A stretch of 64,000 bases of DNA from Chryseobacterium sp. LAM-KRS1 (GCF_013184525.1 NZ_JAAOIZ010000002.1:372001-436000), one strand, 5' to 3'; counted from the stretch's first letter, positions 34,695 to 43,803 are shown. Notes: generated by a model not told the origin, from the letters alone. Program-made: numbers and translations.

Positions 34695-37198
34695 CAGTTT
34701 TTCTGTGCACTTAAAAAATTAAAAAATAAACGTGCCGCCCCCACATTTCCTGAAGGTAGCTGTCTGAAAAATGCCAACGGCGTATAGATAAAATTACCCT
34801 TACCGTATTTGGCATATAAAGTAGATCCCTGAAGAGGCTCTTCATCGGTATCGTGCATTTCAAAAAGCGGTTCATATGCTGCATCCCATTGTGCAGGGAA
34901 ATAGGCACCACGTTCCTGCACCCAGCCTTTAAAATCATCAGGAGTAATTTTGTTTGGAAAGTTCAGTAATTTATGATCAGGGTTTAAAAACGTAACCGCA
35001 GCATTTTCTTCGGTAACCCGTTTATTGGCAATACTGAAATTGTATATCCCCAATTTATCAACGGTTGTATCCTGGTTAGTGTTATACTGCATCACCAGAT
35101 TACCGCCTGTTTTTACATAAGACCATAGAAAAGGCATCCAGCGACCCAGTTTTTTCTCTGTGTTATTAGCGCGAACCCCAAGTACGATGGCATCGTATTG
35201 CGACAGCTTGCTATGACTCCCGTTTCCGGCAGACTCATCTATATTGCCATAAAAATCTTCATCTTTCAGGACGTCTACCTGGATACCTGCAATGCGTAGG
35301 AAGTCAGGAATGAAATCACCCGCACCTTCTATATACCCCACTTTTTTAACCTTCGCCTGAATATCGCTTTTCATGACGGTTACAGTGGCAGGTGCAAAAT
35401 ATTGTAAGGAAGGTAAATGCGGATACTGAATTAATATCTGCTTTTTATTATATGTAACTCCATCTGCAACAAAATTGGCTTCCAGTTGCAAGCGGGATGA
35501 ATTAATTGAAGCCAGTTTCGTTTTTGGAATAACATAATCGATGGTAGTATCTTTTCCATTGAGCGAACTAATATCCGCGCTACCTAATCGCTCTTCGTTA
35601 TATGTGAGATTGAGTATACCTTTATTGAAGTTTTTGCTGGAATTCACCTTAACATTTAAACTCAAATGTAAATCTTCATTTCCTTTAACCACATACAGAG
35701 GTTGTATAAATTTCAGTTCCAATGCTGGAACAATACGAAGACCTTCGACCACATCGCCACGCACCGGATCTAATTTCTTAAAAGATAAAGGAAGTTTAAC
35801 CTGAAACTTTTCCGAGCCTATTCTTAAACCAAGCAACACATTCAGGGATGACTCCGCCTCAGGCAACCCGATTAAAGTATCATTCGGAACAGAGAAAGTT
35901 GCTGCGTTGACGGGACGTTTTGCCAACCAGTAAGGTTCTGTAAGTGCCGCATCTGCAGGAATCTGAATGTCATGCTGAATGGTCATTAAAGAATCTTTTG
36001 ACAGTTTTCTATTGAAGCTTTCTGATTGATGTAACCATTGTACATTTTCTAAAACAACAGGATCAGCAGCTCTTGAAATCAGATTTAACCTGAAATTATA
36101 ATGGTCCCCGGCTACGGCCTCAGCCTGATTCGTCACCACCTCGCCCATAAATCCGGCACAGCTCAGAATGATATGGTCGAGAGATTTAATTTTATCCTTT
36201 TTCAGGTCTGCATCCTGAACTGCCATAACCTTTTTTCGTAAGGCAAGCAAAGCGGGTAAACTCAGGTCAGGATTATTGAAATTAAAGGTGGAAATAATTT
36301 GATCTAATGCCAGGTCAATGTCAGCGTTTCCTTTTGAAGTCCAGGTTTTAACGACTCCGTCAAAAAGTGTTGCTTTTGCAGGATCTCCGATAACATGAGA
36401 AAAATATTCAGTTTTGATTCCGGCTACAGACTGTGTTCCTGCTCCCTGGCTTTTATGTAGGCTTCTGCTTAATCCTGCCAGTTCACCATAGCCCATTCCC
36501 AGCTGCGGATCATATTGCCCAACGGTAACTTTCAGTTGATTTTCAGAAGTTGTATTAACCCCACCAAACCGGAAAGTATTCCACAATACGCGTTTAGGTT
36601 GCCATACATTCACATATTTTAATTGATCCGGAAAAGCAGTTTTATCACCTGCCAGCTTGAAGGCTTTTTCCGCAACCACGGCAGAAGCCGCATGTTGTCC
36701 GTGGCCTGCCGCTGCAGTTGGAGGAAATCGACAAATAATAACATCCGGACGGAATTGACGGATCACCCAAACAACATCCGCTATAATGCTCTTTTCATCC
36801 CATTGTTTGAAAGTATCGGTCGTATTTTTAGAAAACCCGAAATCAATGGCCCGGGTAAAAAACTGTTGGGCACCGTCTAATTTTCTTGCCTCCAAAAGCT
36901 CATGCGTTCTGATTAAACCCAATGCTGCCCCCTGCTCTGTGCCTAATAAATTCTGACCACCATCACCTCTTGTCAAAGACAGATAGCCCGTTTCTACATT
37001 CTGATCGTTGATTAACCAGGAGAGCAATCCTGTGTTTTCATCATCGGGATGAGCCGCAAGGTATAAAACTTTAGACAGCTGTTTAAGTGTTTTGAGTTCA
37101 CGGTAAATTTCAGATGATTGGGAAGGTCGAACCTGTTGGGCCGAACAAAAAACCGTATAAAAGCCAAGAATAAATACAGCGCTTACTTTTTTGAACAT
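34694..37198 (-). CDS. PIG-L family deacetylase with C-terminal extension
   Basis: This is an 834-aa exported protein with a signal peptide ending FCSAQQ. The LmbE/PIG-L zinc site is visible in LAAHPDDENTGLLSWL near residue 47 and in AAGHGQHAASAVVA near residue 165. This domain (about 30-290) deacetylates N-acetylglucosamine-type substrates. The remaining ~540 residues hold beta-rich domains and a GATase-like alpha/beta domain near 630-830 (YDAIVLGVRANNTEKKLG, GGNLVMQYN). It is first of a four-gene operon with a clear promoter. Location should be periplasm or cell surface; the substrate is not visible. Confidence 0.88.
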   Translation of the reverse strand: MFKKVSAVFILGFYTVFCSAQQVRPSQSSEIYRELKTLKQLSKVLYLAAHPDDENTGLLSWLINDQNVETGYLSLTRGDGGQNLLGTEQGAALGLIRTHELLEARKLDGAQQFFTRAIDFGFSKNTTDTFKQWDEKSIIADVVWVIRQFRPDVIICRFPPTAAAGHGQHAASAVVAEKAFKLAGDKTAFPDQLKYVNVWQPKRVLWNTFRFGGVNTTSENQLKVTVGQYDPQLGMGYGELAGLSRSLHKSQGAGTQSVAGIKTEYFSHVIGDPAKATLFDGVVKTWTSKGNADIDLALDQIISTFNFNNPDLSLPALLALRKKVMAVQDADLKKDKIKSLDHIILSCAGFMGEVVTNQAEAVAGDHYNFRLNLISRAADPVVLENVQWLHQSESFNRKLSKDSLMTIQHDIQIPADAALTEPYWLAKRPVNAATFSVPNDTLIGLPEAESSLNVLLGLRIGSEKFQVKLPLSFKKLDPVRGDVVEGLRIVPALELKFIQPLYVVKGNEDLHLSLNVKVNSSKNFNKGILNLTYNEERLGSADISSLNGKDTTIDYVIPKTKLASINSSRLQLEANFVADGVTYNKKQILIQYPHLPSLQYFAPATVTVMKSDIQAKVKKVGYIEGAGDFIPDFLRIAGIQVDVLKDEDFYGNIDESAGNGSHSKLSQYDAIVLGVRANNTEKKLGRWMPFLWSYVKTGGNLVMQYNTNQDTTVDKLGIYNFSIANKRVTEENAAVTFLNPDHKLLNFPNKITPDDFKGWVQERGAYFPAQWDAAYEPLFEMHDTDEEPLQGSTLYAKYGKGNFIYTPLAFFRQLPSGNVGAARLFFNFLSAQKN

Positions 37199-37215
37199 TT
37201 AAATTTGCTTTGCGA

Positions 37216-37245
37216 CAAATATAAGTAAATCATCTTTCTTGCAAA
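37216..37245 (-). promoter_or_regulatory. Consensus promoter of the PIG-L/symporter operon
   Basis: On the minus strand TTTG (37242-37245) and TATATTTG (37216-37223) are 18 bases apart, the textbook Bacteroidota -33/-7 pair, about 18 bases before the start codon. Confidence 0.75.
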
Positions 37246-37400
37246 CGTAAAAGAATCACACTGTGAATTTCACAAAAAAATGTTTAAATTTTTATTAAAC
37301 CACAAACCGAAGAGGTTTAAATGATAAAACTTTTGTGATTTTGTGGTTAAGTTTAAACATACTTATGAATGAATTAGAATTCAAAGAAAATGTAAACTCT

Positions 37401-38072
37401 TTATTTTTTTCTCATTGTATTCTGCGTAAGATAAATATAATTAAACATGCAAAATGTGGTTGCCGCTCCGAAAGTATGCCATAAAAAGTGGGTTCCGAAA
37501 CTCAACCACCCCCACTGATCAACGATACGGAAAATAAGTGCGAAAACAAACGACAATAAAGCAAAACCCACCCATTTTCCGGCTTTCCACTTTGTATACA
37601 TCAAATACCTTACTACCGAGAAAAGTACAAATGAAGCCATGATCGCATAATTGATGTTGATAAAGAGAGCAACGTTATCGACCAAAATCCAATTTCTCAA
37701 ACCCAACATAAGGATCACATAGACAATAACCATTACAACAGCATAGTACCATTTGGTGCTCTTTGCTATAAAATAAAATCCGGCAGACAGACACAGCAGC
37801 ATAATGGGCATCCAATCCATCATGATAAATACCGGCCATTGCCTGAAAGAATGGTAAATAGTTCCGCCTATAGCACCAATGTACAATAAAACTAAACAGT
37901 AGGTTAAAAAAGGATATTCTTTAAAACGACCCTTCAATTTAATGGTCCAGAAAATGGCTATGACTAAAAAGAATACAGCAGTTATTGCATTGAAAGGCTC
38001 AGGAAAAAACTGAGCCATATTGGTTTCTTTATATAACATGCCTCCATCCGGAGGTATTGAGTTTACGAGCAT
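37401..38072 (-). CDS. Ceramidase-like (CREST) integral membrane protein
   Basis: I start the protein at 38072 (MLVNSIPPDGG); the longer frame from 38153 runs back into a REP-like palindrome and should be discarded. The 223-aa protein has about seven membrane segments and the metal-binding pattern of the CREST superfamily: an early FFPEPFNAITAVFF, GTIYHSFR with the conserved His-Ser, DWMPIMLL with Asp, and a late FGTHFLWHTFGA with two His. CREST members include alkaline ceramidases and other lipid hydrolases. The family call is by motif, and the substrate is unknown. A 77-base piece covering its 5' end is duplicated at 39170-39246. Confidence 0.7.
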   Translation of the reverse strand: MLVNSIPPDGGMLYKETNMAQFFPEPFNAITAVFFLVIAIFWTIKLKGRFKEYPFLTYCLVLLYIGAIGGTIYHSFRQWPVFIMMDWMPIMLLCLSAGFYFIAKSTKWYYAVVMVIVYVILMLGLRNWILVDNVALFININYAIMASFVLFSVVRYLMYTKWKAGKWVGFALLSFVFALIFRIVDQWGWLSFGTHFLWHTFGAATTFCMFNYIYLTQNTMRKK

Positions 38073-38132
38073 TTTGTATTTACTATATACTTCTCCTAAA
38101 TATAGAAAAAATATGGCATTATTAAATTCAAT
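38056..38132. repeat. Direct repeat, copy 1 (5' end and leader of ceramidase-like gene)
   Basis: These 77 bases recur at 39170-39246 in the same orientation with a single difference. This copy includes the first codons and the leader of the intact gene. Confidence 0.9.
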
Positions 38133-38133
38133 A

Positions 38134-38150
38134 GCGTCACGCTCATTGCC
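38134..38150. repeat. REP-like GC-rich palindrome, partial copy
   Basis: Contains GCGTCACGCTC, the core shared with the fuller copies at 38915, 39135 and 39521. It lies directly beside the 77-base direct repeat. Confidence 0.6.
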
Positions 38151-38284
38151 CATTCATACATTACAAATTTAAACGTACTACCAAAATTCCCTGATCATCT
38201 TTATGGTAATTTTTTGTAGTATTAAATTTCAATTATAAGATTCCACAAAAAAATACTTTCAGCCTTTTAAATACTAAAATAAAA

Positions 38285-38310
38285 ATCCGAGAAAGTATAC
38301 CTTCTCGGAT
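38285..38310 (-). terminator. Terminator after immunity gene
   Basis: ATCCGAGAA and TTCTCGGAT form a 9-bp stem. It follows the immunity gene on the minus strand by about 30 bases. A near copy is at 39081-39110. Confidence 0.65.
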
Positions 38311-38340
38311 CTATTTATTCGTTAGTGATAAAAGTCAAAA

Positions 38341-38634
38341 TTAGCCATTCAATTCTTTTTTTATCATCATTAACCATTCTAAAGCATCATTAGAGTTTTC
38401 AAAATAACGATTAGCTTCATCTCCAACTTCTTGCCAGTAAGAGTCAATGTTCTCAATGAGAATAAGTAATTCTTCTTTTACTTTACCTAAAGTCTTTATT
38501 GACACTTCCGATTTATTACAATCTGTAATATAATTTTCAACAACTTCTTCATCAGTTAAATCATCGAAATCTGCATCTGGAAAGTATGCTCCAAAAAACT
38601 GATATAAATTTGGAAATTTTTTTTTAAAGTCCAT
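38341..38634 (-). CDS. CdiI-like immunity protein
   Basis: This is a 97-aa acidic cytoplasmic protein. It begins MDFKKKFPNLYQFFGAYF and continues with an Asp/Glu-rich DADFDDLTDEEVVENYI, then a coiled helix (VKEELLILIENID) and an end with SNDALEWLMMIKKEL. The opening 'FPNL.QFFG.YF' and closing 'WL..I...L' fit the contact-dependent growth inhibition immunity family. It follows the truncated RNase A-like toxin fragment by 21 bases, the normal toxin-immunity order. It would protect against the intact toxin when that is delivered by neighbours. Confidence 0.7.
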   Translation of the reverse strand: MDFKKKFPNLYQFFGAYFPDADFDDLTDEEVVENYITDCNKSEVSIKTLGKVKEELLILIENIDSYWQEVGDEANRYFENSNDALEWLMMIKKELNG

Positions 38635-38655
38635 ATTCTTTATTATTTTTTTATT

Positions 38656-38943
38656 TTATTGTGGGAATGCTGTTAATATAAAATAATTACCATTTCCATT
38701 TGCTTTAAGAATTATTCTAGCATTACTCAAATCATTAACAACACCAGTACTTCTCATTATTCCTCGACCTATATTATTCACTCTATTATATTCTAATCTA
38801 AGATTGGTCGTAGCTCCCGAATTTAACCACGATTTAATTGCAGCTCGATTACTTCTTATTGTCGATCTAATAACTGATTCTGCAACAGCTTCATTTGTAA
38901 AAGAGCTTGCCTCCGCTGGCGCGAGCGTCACGCTCGTTGCCAT
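38656..38943 (-). pseudogene. Truncated RNase A-like toxin tip
   Basis: The frame encodes 95 aa. From about residue 13 on it matches the C-terminal part of the bacterial RNase A-like toxin domain: SSFTNEAVAESVIRSTIRSN, AAIKSWLNSG, a GRGIMRSTG segment and the end NGNGNYFILTAFPQ. The first 12 residues (MATSVTLAPAEA) are encoded by a REP-like palindrome, and the N-terminal part of the domain, which should carry a catalytic His, is absent. It is therefore an orphan, inactivated tip of a polymorphic toxin, displaced downstream of the RHS gene and still followed by its immunity gene. Confidence 0.6.
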
Positions 38944-38945
38944 TC
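38915..38945. repeat. REP-like GC-rich palindrome
   Basis: CGAGCGT-C-ACGCTCG is a perfect palindrome inside a longer conserved GCTGGCGCGAGCG...GTTGCC unit. It marks the exact point where the toxin domain is cut. Confidence 0.75.
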
Positions 38946-39080
38946 ACATCACAAATTTAAATCTATTTCCAGAATTTTCTGGTCGTCATTACAGTAGTTT
39001 CTTTCATTACCATATTTCCATTTGTATATTTATGTTACAAAGCTACTTTCAGGCCCATTAATCTTAAATACTAAAAATAT

Positions 39081-39110
39081 AAATCCGAGAAAGTGTATCT
39101 TCTCGGATTT
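39081..39110. terminator. Terminator-like hairpin, copy of 38285
   Basis: AAATCCGAGAA and TTCTCGGATTT pair over 11 bp. The surrounding ~170 bases (38945-39115) are a diverged copy of 38160-38320. Confidence 0.6.
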
Positions 39111-39134
39111 ATATATAGATTGTTAATCTTTATT

Positions 39135-39162
39135 CTGGCACGAGCGTGACGCTCGCGCCAGC
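39135..39162. repeat. REP-like GC-rich palindrome
   Basis: CTGGCACGAGCGT-G-ACGCTCGCGCCAG is nearly a perfect palindrome of 27 bases. It separates the copied terminator block from the copied ceramidase 5' end. Confidence 0.8.
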
Positions 39163-39169
39163 ATGGGGC

Positions 39170-39246
39170 ATTGAGTTTACGAGCATTTTGTATTTACTAT
39201 ATACTTCTCCTAAATATAGAAAAAATATGGCATTAGTAAATTCAAT
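39170..39246. repeat. Direct repeat, copy 2 (truncated 5' end of ceramidase-like gene)
   Basis: Copy of 38056-38132 with one mismatch. Only the leader and the first few codons are present before the sequence runs into the REP-like element, so it encodes nothing. Confidence 0.9.
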
Positions 39247-39257
39247 GGCAAAAAGCT

Positions 39258-39434
39258 TCCTTATCCTTCTATTGGAGTAGCCAAAATATTGCTAAGATTT
39301 TAGGAATTACTATCAGTTATCTTCTAGGAGAAACTGAGGAAATAAACATCTTTAAAGATCCGGCAATGCTCAACCGTTTTAGCGACATCAAAAAACTTGA
39401 TCCGAAAATAAAAAACATCTGCATTCTATTGTAA
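39258..39434 (+). pseudogene. C-terminal fragment of an XRE-family regulator
   Basis: The plus-strand frame reads NIAKILGITISYLLGETEE, the end of an XRE helix-turn-helix, followed by FKDPAMLNRFSDIKKL, as in the linker of this class, and a stop. There is no start codon and the first helices are missing; the fragment begins abruptly 12 bases after the direct repeat. It is a remnant. Confidence 0.6.
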
Positions 39435-39483
39435 ATGGCTTATTCAAGCACTCAAAATTAAAAATATTACTCATTATAACACA

Positions 39484-39508
39484 AAACCCTCGCAAATTGG
39501 GAGGGTTT
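39484..39508. terminator. Terminator hairpin
   Basis: AAACCCTC and GAGGGTTT form an 8-bp stem with a T-rich 3' side on the plus strand. It may end the XRE relic's transcript or, on the minus strand, the lipoprotein gene. Confidence 0.6.
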
Positions 39509-39520
39509 GTTTTTGTCTAT

Positions 39521-39548
39521 CGACACGAGCGAGACGCTCGCGCCAGCG
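39521..39548. repeat. REP-like GC-rich palindrome
   Basis: CACGAGCG-AGA-CGCTCGCGCCAGCG shares core and flanks with the copies at 38915 and 39135. It lies 30 bases past the lipoprotein gene. Confidence 0.7.
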
Positions 39549-39577
39549 GTAGAAAGCAAGCTGGGGAAGATTATCTA

Positions 39578-40090
39578 TTACAAAGTGTTTTTTGCAGAAT
39601 CACTTTGTTCTGAAGCATCCTTAAAGATCATAAAGTTTTTAGTATTTCGTATTTCATAATCCACAGTTCTTTTCAATGGTTTATTATCATTTATATTATA
39701 TATATTAAATTCTAAACTATCAGCCTGTTGTTCTTCAGGATATTTTGAAACCTTTTGTTTCAAATTTGTTATACAATTTACATCTATTGAACTATTGGGT
39801 AAAATAAAAATATCTTGATCGTCAGAAAATTGAAGATTTAAAGTATCTTTTTTATAAATAACTTTGTACGAATCTATAATATCCTGCAATTTTATTTTAA
39901 TAGTATCTCTGCTATTATTTGATAAATAAAGGAAATTCTCTAGATATAGATCTAAATGATTATTTTTATTCGCCTTGTAAACAACATATTGATAATGAAT
40001 TCGTGTTTCAATTTTTTTTTCTTCTTGCTTACATGATATAAGAGAAAGAATGAATAGATATATAAAATTTTTAATTGCCAGTTGCTCCAT
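39578..40090 (-). CDS. Lipoprotein downstream of RHS gene, immunity candidate
   Basis: With the start at 40090 (MEQLAIKNF) this is a 170-aa lipoprotein with a short signal and the lipobox LISC. The mature protein is beta-rich with DLYLENFLYLSNNSRDTIKI and IFILPNSSIDVNCITN. I do not recognise the family. It overlaps the 3' end of the RHS gene by 20 bases, the usual position of an immunity gene. A periplasmic lipoprotein would fit a toxin acting in the periplasm or on the envelope. That role is inferred from position only. Confidence 0.6.
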   Translation of the reverse strand: MEQLAIKNFIYLFILSLISCKQEEKKIETRIHYQYVVYKANKNNHLDLYLENFLYLSNNSRDTIKIKLQDIIDSYKVIYKKDTLNLQFSDDQDIFILPNSSIDVNCITNLKQKVSKYPEEQQADSLEFNIYNINDNKPLKRTVDYEIRNTKNFMIFKDASEQSDSAKNTL

Positions 40091-43000
40091 TTTTAACATC
40101 TTTATAGTTACTTAATATTAATTTTTGATAATCGAGAGTAGTTTTCTTAAATGTAGGAGAATTAATTTGATTTTTGTACAAAATTAAGTGCTCATTTCTT
40201 TGAGCAACATCTGAGTCATCAATAGGAGATTGCATGTTAACAGTTAAATGGCTAACCTTACCACCCTCATGTTCTAGAGTACTTATTAAATTATATTTAT
40301 CATTTAAATAGCCATTTAAATGCCCATTAGTAACAGTAAAGTTAATTGTTCTATCATGTTTTATTGTACTTAAGACTCCCTTATAAGAATATGTTCCACC
40401 ATTAAAAGTATTAAATGTTCCACTTTTTAAAATAGGTTGTCCACCTTCCCACTTCTGACCATTCCATACAGAACCTGAAAATTCTCCATTTCTGAGGTTT
40501 GCTAAATCTACACCAGCCGCTTTTGCATAATATTTTGCTATATTCATAATAATAGAAAAATTATTTTTATCAAAAATATAATCTTTTAATTCTACAGATA
40601 GCCAAGGAGCTGTATTTAGGGCCCCTGTAATAGGGTTTTGAAAATCAATAACAATATTATTTGTTTTTTTATTATCCGTATATAAAAACTTTCCAAATTG
40701 ATTAAAATGATCATCAGGAGGATTATTATCTCCATTTCCAAATTGGCTGAAATTAAACCCAGTAAAATAATTATTTCCCAATTCAGAGCTTAGGGACATG
40801 CTTGCTTTATATGCTGAAAACATCTGTCGTGCAGCTTCTCCTGTATAAGTTGTTACGTCATTTCCATCCGGATCAATAAACATTATAGGATTATTTACAG
40901 CATAATTATAGGGACTGTGTCTTCTATATTTTTCAGACATAGCATCTATAACTCCCCATCTTCCTAAGTCTGGCATATAGAACCGTGCTCCATAATCATA
41001 GAATCCTGTTTCCTGGATTTCCTTCCCATTATATTTATAATTATTATATCCCCCTAAAAGACCTTTTCCTTGTCCAATATGATTCATCCCAAATGCATAA
41101 TAGTTATTGGTATCGGTAATTTCAAGAGCACCTGCGCTGTTTTTAGCATAGCTCACCCTGGCATTTCCCAGGTGATCTTTGTACTGGTAAATATAGCGGT
41201 TTTCTTTAAAACTGTAATACCCTTCAGCAGTTGGAACAAAATCAAGAATCCATTGTGGATCCAATGGTACTGGTTCTAAAACAGGATCTCCATCTTTAAA
41301 TGCTTCCTGTTCAAATGCCACACTGGTTTTACACCATAAGCAAGTGGAAGATTCATAATAACTGTATTGGAAACCATCCAAATAATCAATTATATTTTTT
41401 GTTGTAGGCTTACCTTTCCCTCCACCTCTCGTATTCGTCTTACGAATCTTTACTCCATCAGCACGATATAAATAGTTTAATCCAAAATTAACAACTCCGG
41501 AAAAGGGATCATTCTGAGTAATTGAATATGAATCTGGTAAATTAAGATAATTATAGGCAATTGTATTAATTCCTTTATCCTTCATATTGATCATATTACC
41601 GTTAAGGTCATAATCAATGGGATTATTTCCACCCTCATAACCGGTGTCATTCATTGAATTTTCAATCACTTTATCCAAACGATTTCCTGTATATTGGTAA
41701 TCAAGATTATCAACTACCGTAGGAGTAAGTTGTGATACGGGAACAGCTGTACGTTTAAGGTTGTTTATATTTCCATTCAGGTCATAGGTAAGATATTCGT
41801 CATACTTACCTTCATTTCCTGTAATGGGCTCATTATAGAGAGCTTTTTTTAACCTGTCCAGATTATCATACTCATAGTTGTATCTTTTTAATATATCTTC
41901 TGAAGCATTTTTCCAATCTACTTCCGCGATGTTTCCGTTAAACCTTCCTGGTGCAATGTTGGTGTTAACAGGATTGTTATACCTCATTTCGTACCCAAAG
42001 AGCTTACCGTTAAGATTTGCAGGATCATTGATCTTGGTCAGCCATCCCTGGATGTTATACGTATAATTAATAATTTGAAGTGGCGATGCAATGCTTGTTC
42101 CACCTACTTTTTTGCTTCTTAATTGAGATAATTCATTGTAATCATTCTGTGTCAGAATTTCTTCCGGGTTACTATCTACTTTGTGTTTATTGACCAATAA
42201 CCTGTTTTGATTGTCATAGGTAAAGGTCTGGGTAATTACCTTTTCAACATCTGTTGCCAGTCTTTTGTGGTAAACCTTGGTTTGTTTTGCTAACCCTGTA
42301 AAATCAAGTTCTGATTCTGTTTTCGTATATCCACCTAAATGGTTGACTGAATAAGTCCCTATAATCCTTCCTTTATTGTCATAGAAGTTATAGCCACTAG
42401 TCCAGTTATCATCTTCTATATTTTTAACCAGTGTCATTACTGGAAGGCCTTTAGTACTTATAGAATTTCCCGTAGAATTATCCGTAATTACAGAACTTCC
42501 TAAAATATCAGTTGGAAAAGTTGGATTAAAACTATATACCGGATAGGTATCATAATAGCTAATACTCAAAAGTACATTGATTGAATTGGGATAACTTGTG
42601 TTATTATTACTATAATACACTCCACGGCCACCTACAATAAATCCTACAGAAGCCATTCTTACTACATTATTATTCCCTTTAGCATCTACCAATGCCTGTT
42701 CAGCAACTCTTCCTGCTGTTCCGTAGGCTTGCGTTGATGTATAAATTCCAGTATAAGCGATTCTTCCAAACTGGTCATATTTTGAAAAAAACCATTGCCT
42801 GGAATCTCCCATTTTGGCATCCTGGGTCATTATGAGTCTATTCTGTTTGTCGTAAATAAAATATTCCCAGCCTTTTCCTGGAAGCTTCTTTTCAACCTGC
42901 CTACCTTTACTGTCATACTTATATTGGTAACAAAAATTGTTTACAACGGTTTCATTAAGAGTTCCTGCAGAGGCCGTTGGTGGGATAACATAGGCAAGTT

Positions 43001-43724
43001 GCTTGTAGTCATTGTAAAGATAATAGGTATCGGCATTTTGTGACGCATTTATTACCTTTCTTATCAATACCGTTTGTCCTGAACCGTCTTTAAATTCTAT
43101 GGTCTTGTTTCCATCCTGATCTGTCACCGTATTTTTCATTAATTTCCCAACAGCATATCCAGAAACGGTATATTTCAGTTCATTCTTGTATAATTTTTCG
43201 GTTAGATCCCAGGTCGTTACCACTTCATACTGTTTGACATGGTCGGCTAAGCTATTTATATCATATCCGAAAGTAATTGGCTTATTATTCCATGCATTTC
43301 CTACCTGTCTTTGATCCAAAACCCTTTCCAAGGGAGACTTTTCAAGGGTTTTCTCTGTATATGTTTTTTCACCTCCATAAAAATTGGTAGCATCCGCTAC
43401 CGGATAAGGAACCATTCCCGCATTTTGAGGATAAATATTTCCATTAGTAGTAGACAATTGTGGAACTGGAAGATAGCTTCTGGTTTGCCTTCCCAATTCA
43501 TCGTATACAATGGGTGTTACCAAATCCTTTCCTGTAGGTGTAGCTTTTATGCCTACAATCTGTTTTGGTCTTCCCAAATAGTCAAGATACTGTACTGTTT
43601 CGAATTTCTTGATACAATCCGCATCTAAACAGGTTGTACTTTGTATATAGTTTTCCGTGCTTGTTTGTGCATATGAAAATCCTGCTACAAACAATGATAT
43701 GTATAATATTATTCTTTTTCTCAT
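40071..43724 (-). CDS. RHS-repeat polymorphic toxin protein with DUF6443 N-terminus
   Basis: I start at 43724 (MRKRIILYISLFVAGFSYAQ), which gives a clean signal peptide and 1217 aa. A DUF6443 domain follows (KKFETVQYLDYLGRPKQIVG), then YD/RHS repeats, then the core-associated end with YQYKDHLGNARVSY, YNGKEIQETGFYDYGARFYM and YAVNNPIMFIDPDGND. After DPDG the last ~240 residues are a variable tip. It contains LEHEGGKVSHL and RNEHLILYKNQI, which recall but do not match metallopeptidase-type toxin domains. It is third in a cassette with the YD-type protein and the T9SS cargo protein, and is followed by a candidate immunity lipoprotein. Confidence 0.85.
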   Translation of the reverse strand: MRKRIILYISLFVAGFSYAQTSTENYIQSTTCLDADCIKKFETVQYLDYLGRPKQIVGIKATPTGKDLVTPIVYDELGRQTRSYLPVPQLSTTNGNIYPQNAGMVPYPVADATNFYGGEKTYTEKTLEKSPLERVLDQRQVGNAWNNKPITFGYDINSLADHVKQYEVVTTWDLTEKLYKNELKYTVSGYAVGKLMKNTVTDQDGNKTIEFKDGSGQTVLIRKVINASQNADTYYLYNDYKQLAYVIPPTASAGTLNETVVNNFCYQYKYDSKGRQVEKKLPGKGWEYFIYDKQNRLIMTQDAKMGDSRQWFFSKYDQFGRIAYTGIYTSTQAYGTAGRVAEQALVDAKGNNNVVRMASVGFIVGGRGVYYSNNNTSYPNSINVLLSISYYDTYPVYSFNPTFPTDILGSSVITDNSTGNSISTKGLPVMTLVKNIEDDNWTSGYNFYDNKGRIIGTYSVNHLGGYTKTESELDFTGLAKQTKVYHKRLATDVEKVITQTFTYDNQNRLLVNKHKVDSNPEEILTQNDYNELSQLRSKKVGGTSIASPLQIINYTYNIQGWLTKINDPANLNGKLFGYEMRYNNPVNTNIAPGRFNGNIAEVDWKNASEDILKRYNYEYDNLDRLKKALYNEPITGNEGKYDEYLTYDLNGNINNLKRTAVPVSQLTPTVVDNLDYQYTGNRLDKVIENSMNDTGYEGGNNPIDYDLNGNMINMKDKGINTIAYNYLNLPDSYSITQNDPFSGVVNFGLNYLYRADGVKIRKTNTRGGGKGKPTTKNIIDYLDGFQYSYYESSTCLWCKTSVAFEQEAFKDGDPVLEPVPLDPQWILDFVPTAEGYYSFKENRYIYQYKDHLGNARVSYAKNSAGALEITDTNNYYAFGMNHIGQGKGLLGGYNNYKYNGKEIQETGFYDYGARFYMPDLGRWGVIDAMSEKYRRHSPYNYAVNNPIMFIDPDGNDVTTYTGEAARQMFSAYKASMSLSSELGNNYFTGFNFSQFGNGDNNPPDDHFNQFGKFLYTDNKKTNNIVIDFQNPITGALNTAPWLSVELKDYIFDKNNFSIIMNIAKYYAKAAGVDLANLRNGEFSGSVWNGQKWEGGQPILKSGTFNTFNGGTYSYKGVLSTIKHDRTINFTVTNGHLNGYLNDKYNLISTLEHEGGKVSHLTVNMQSPIDDSDVAQRNEHLILYKNQINSPTFKKTTLDYQKLILSNYKDVKNGATGN

Positions 43725-43803
43725 AAAGTTTTGTTTTCTGTATTCCTGTAATCTGTACTGACTTATCACTCATTATTACATTTTACGCTAATACATTTTA
43801 CAT

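Larger units (their letters stand above)
38944..39577. other. 634-base rearranged patch
   Basis: No intact gene. It contains, in order, a diverged copy of the terminator block, a REP-like palindrome, the second copy of the ceramidase-like gene's 5' end, an XRE regulator fragment, a terminator and a further REP-like palindrome. Confidence 0.7.

Noticed and set aside
40071..40500. Zincin-type HExxH metallopeptidase site in the RHS tip
   Set aside because: The motif reads HEGGKVSH, with Lys where the second His should be. The spacing does not fit HExxH, so a zinc protease cannot be claimed.
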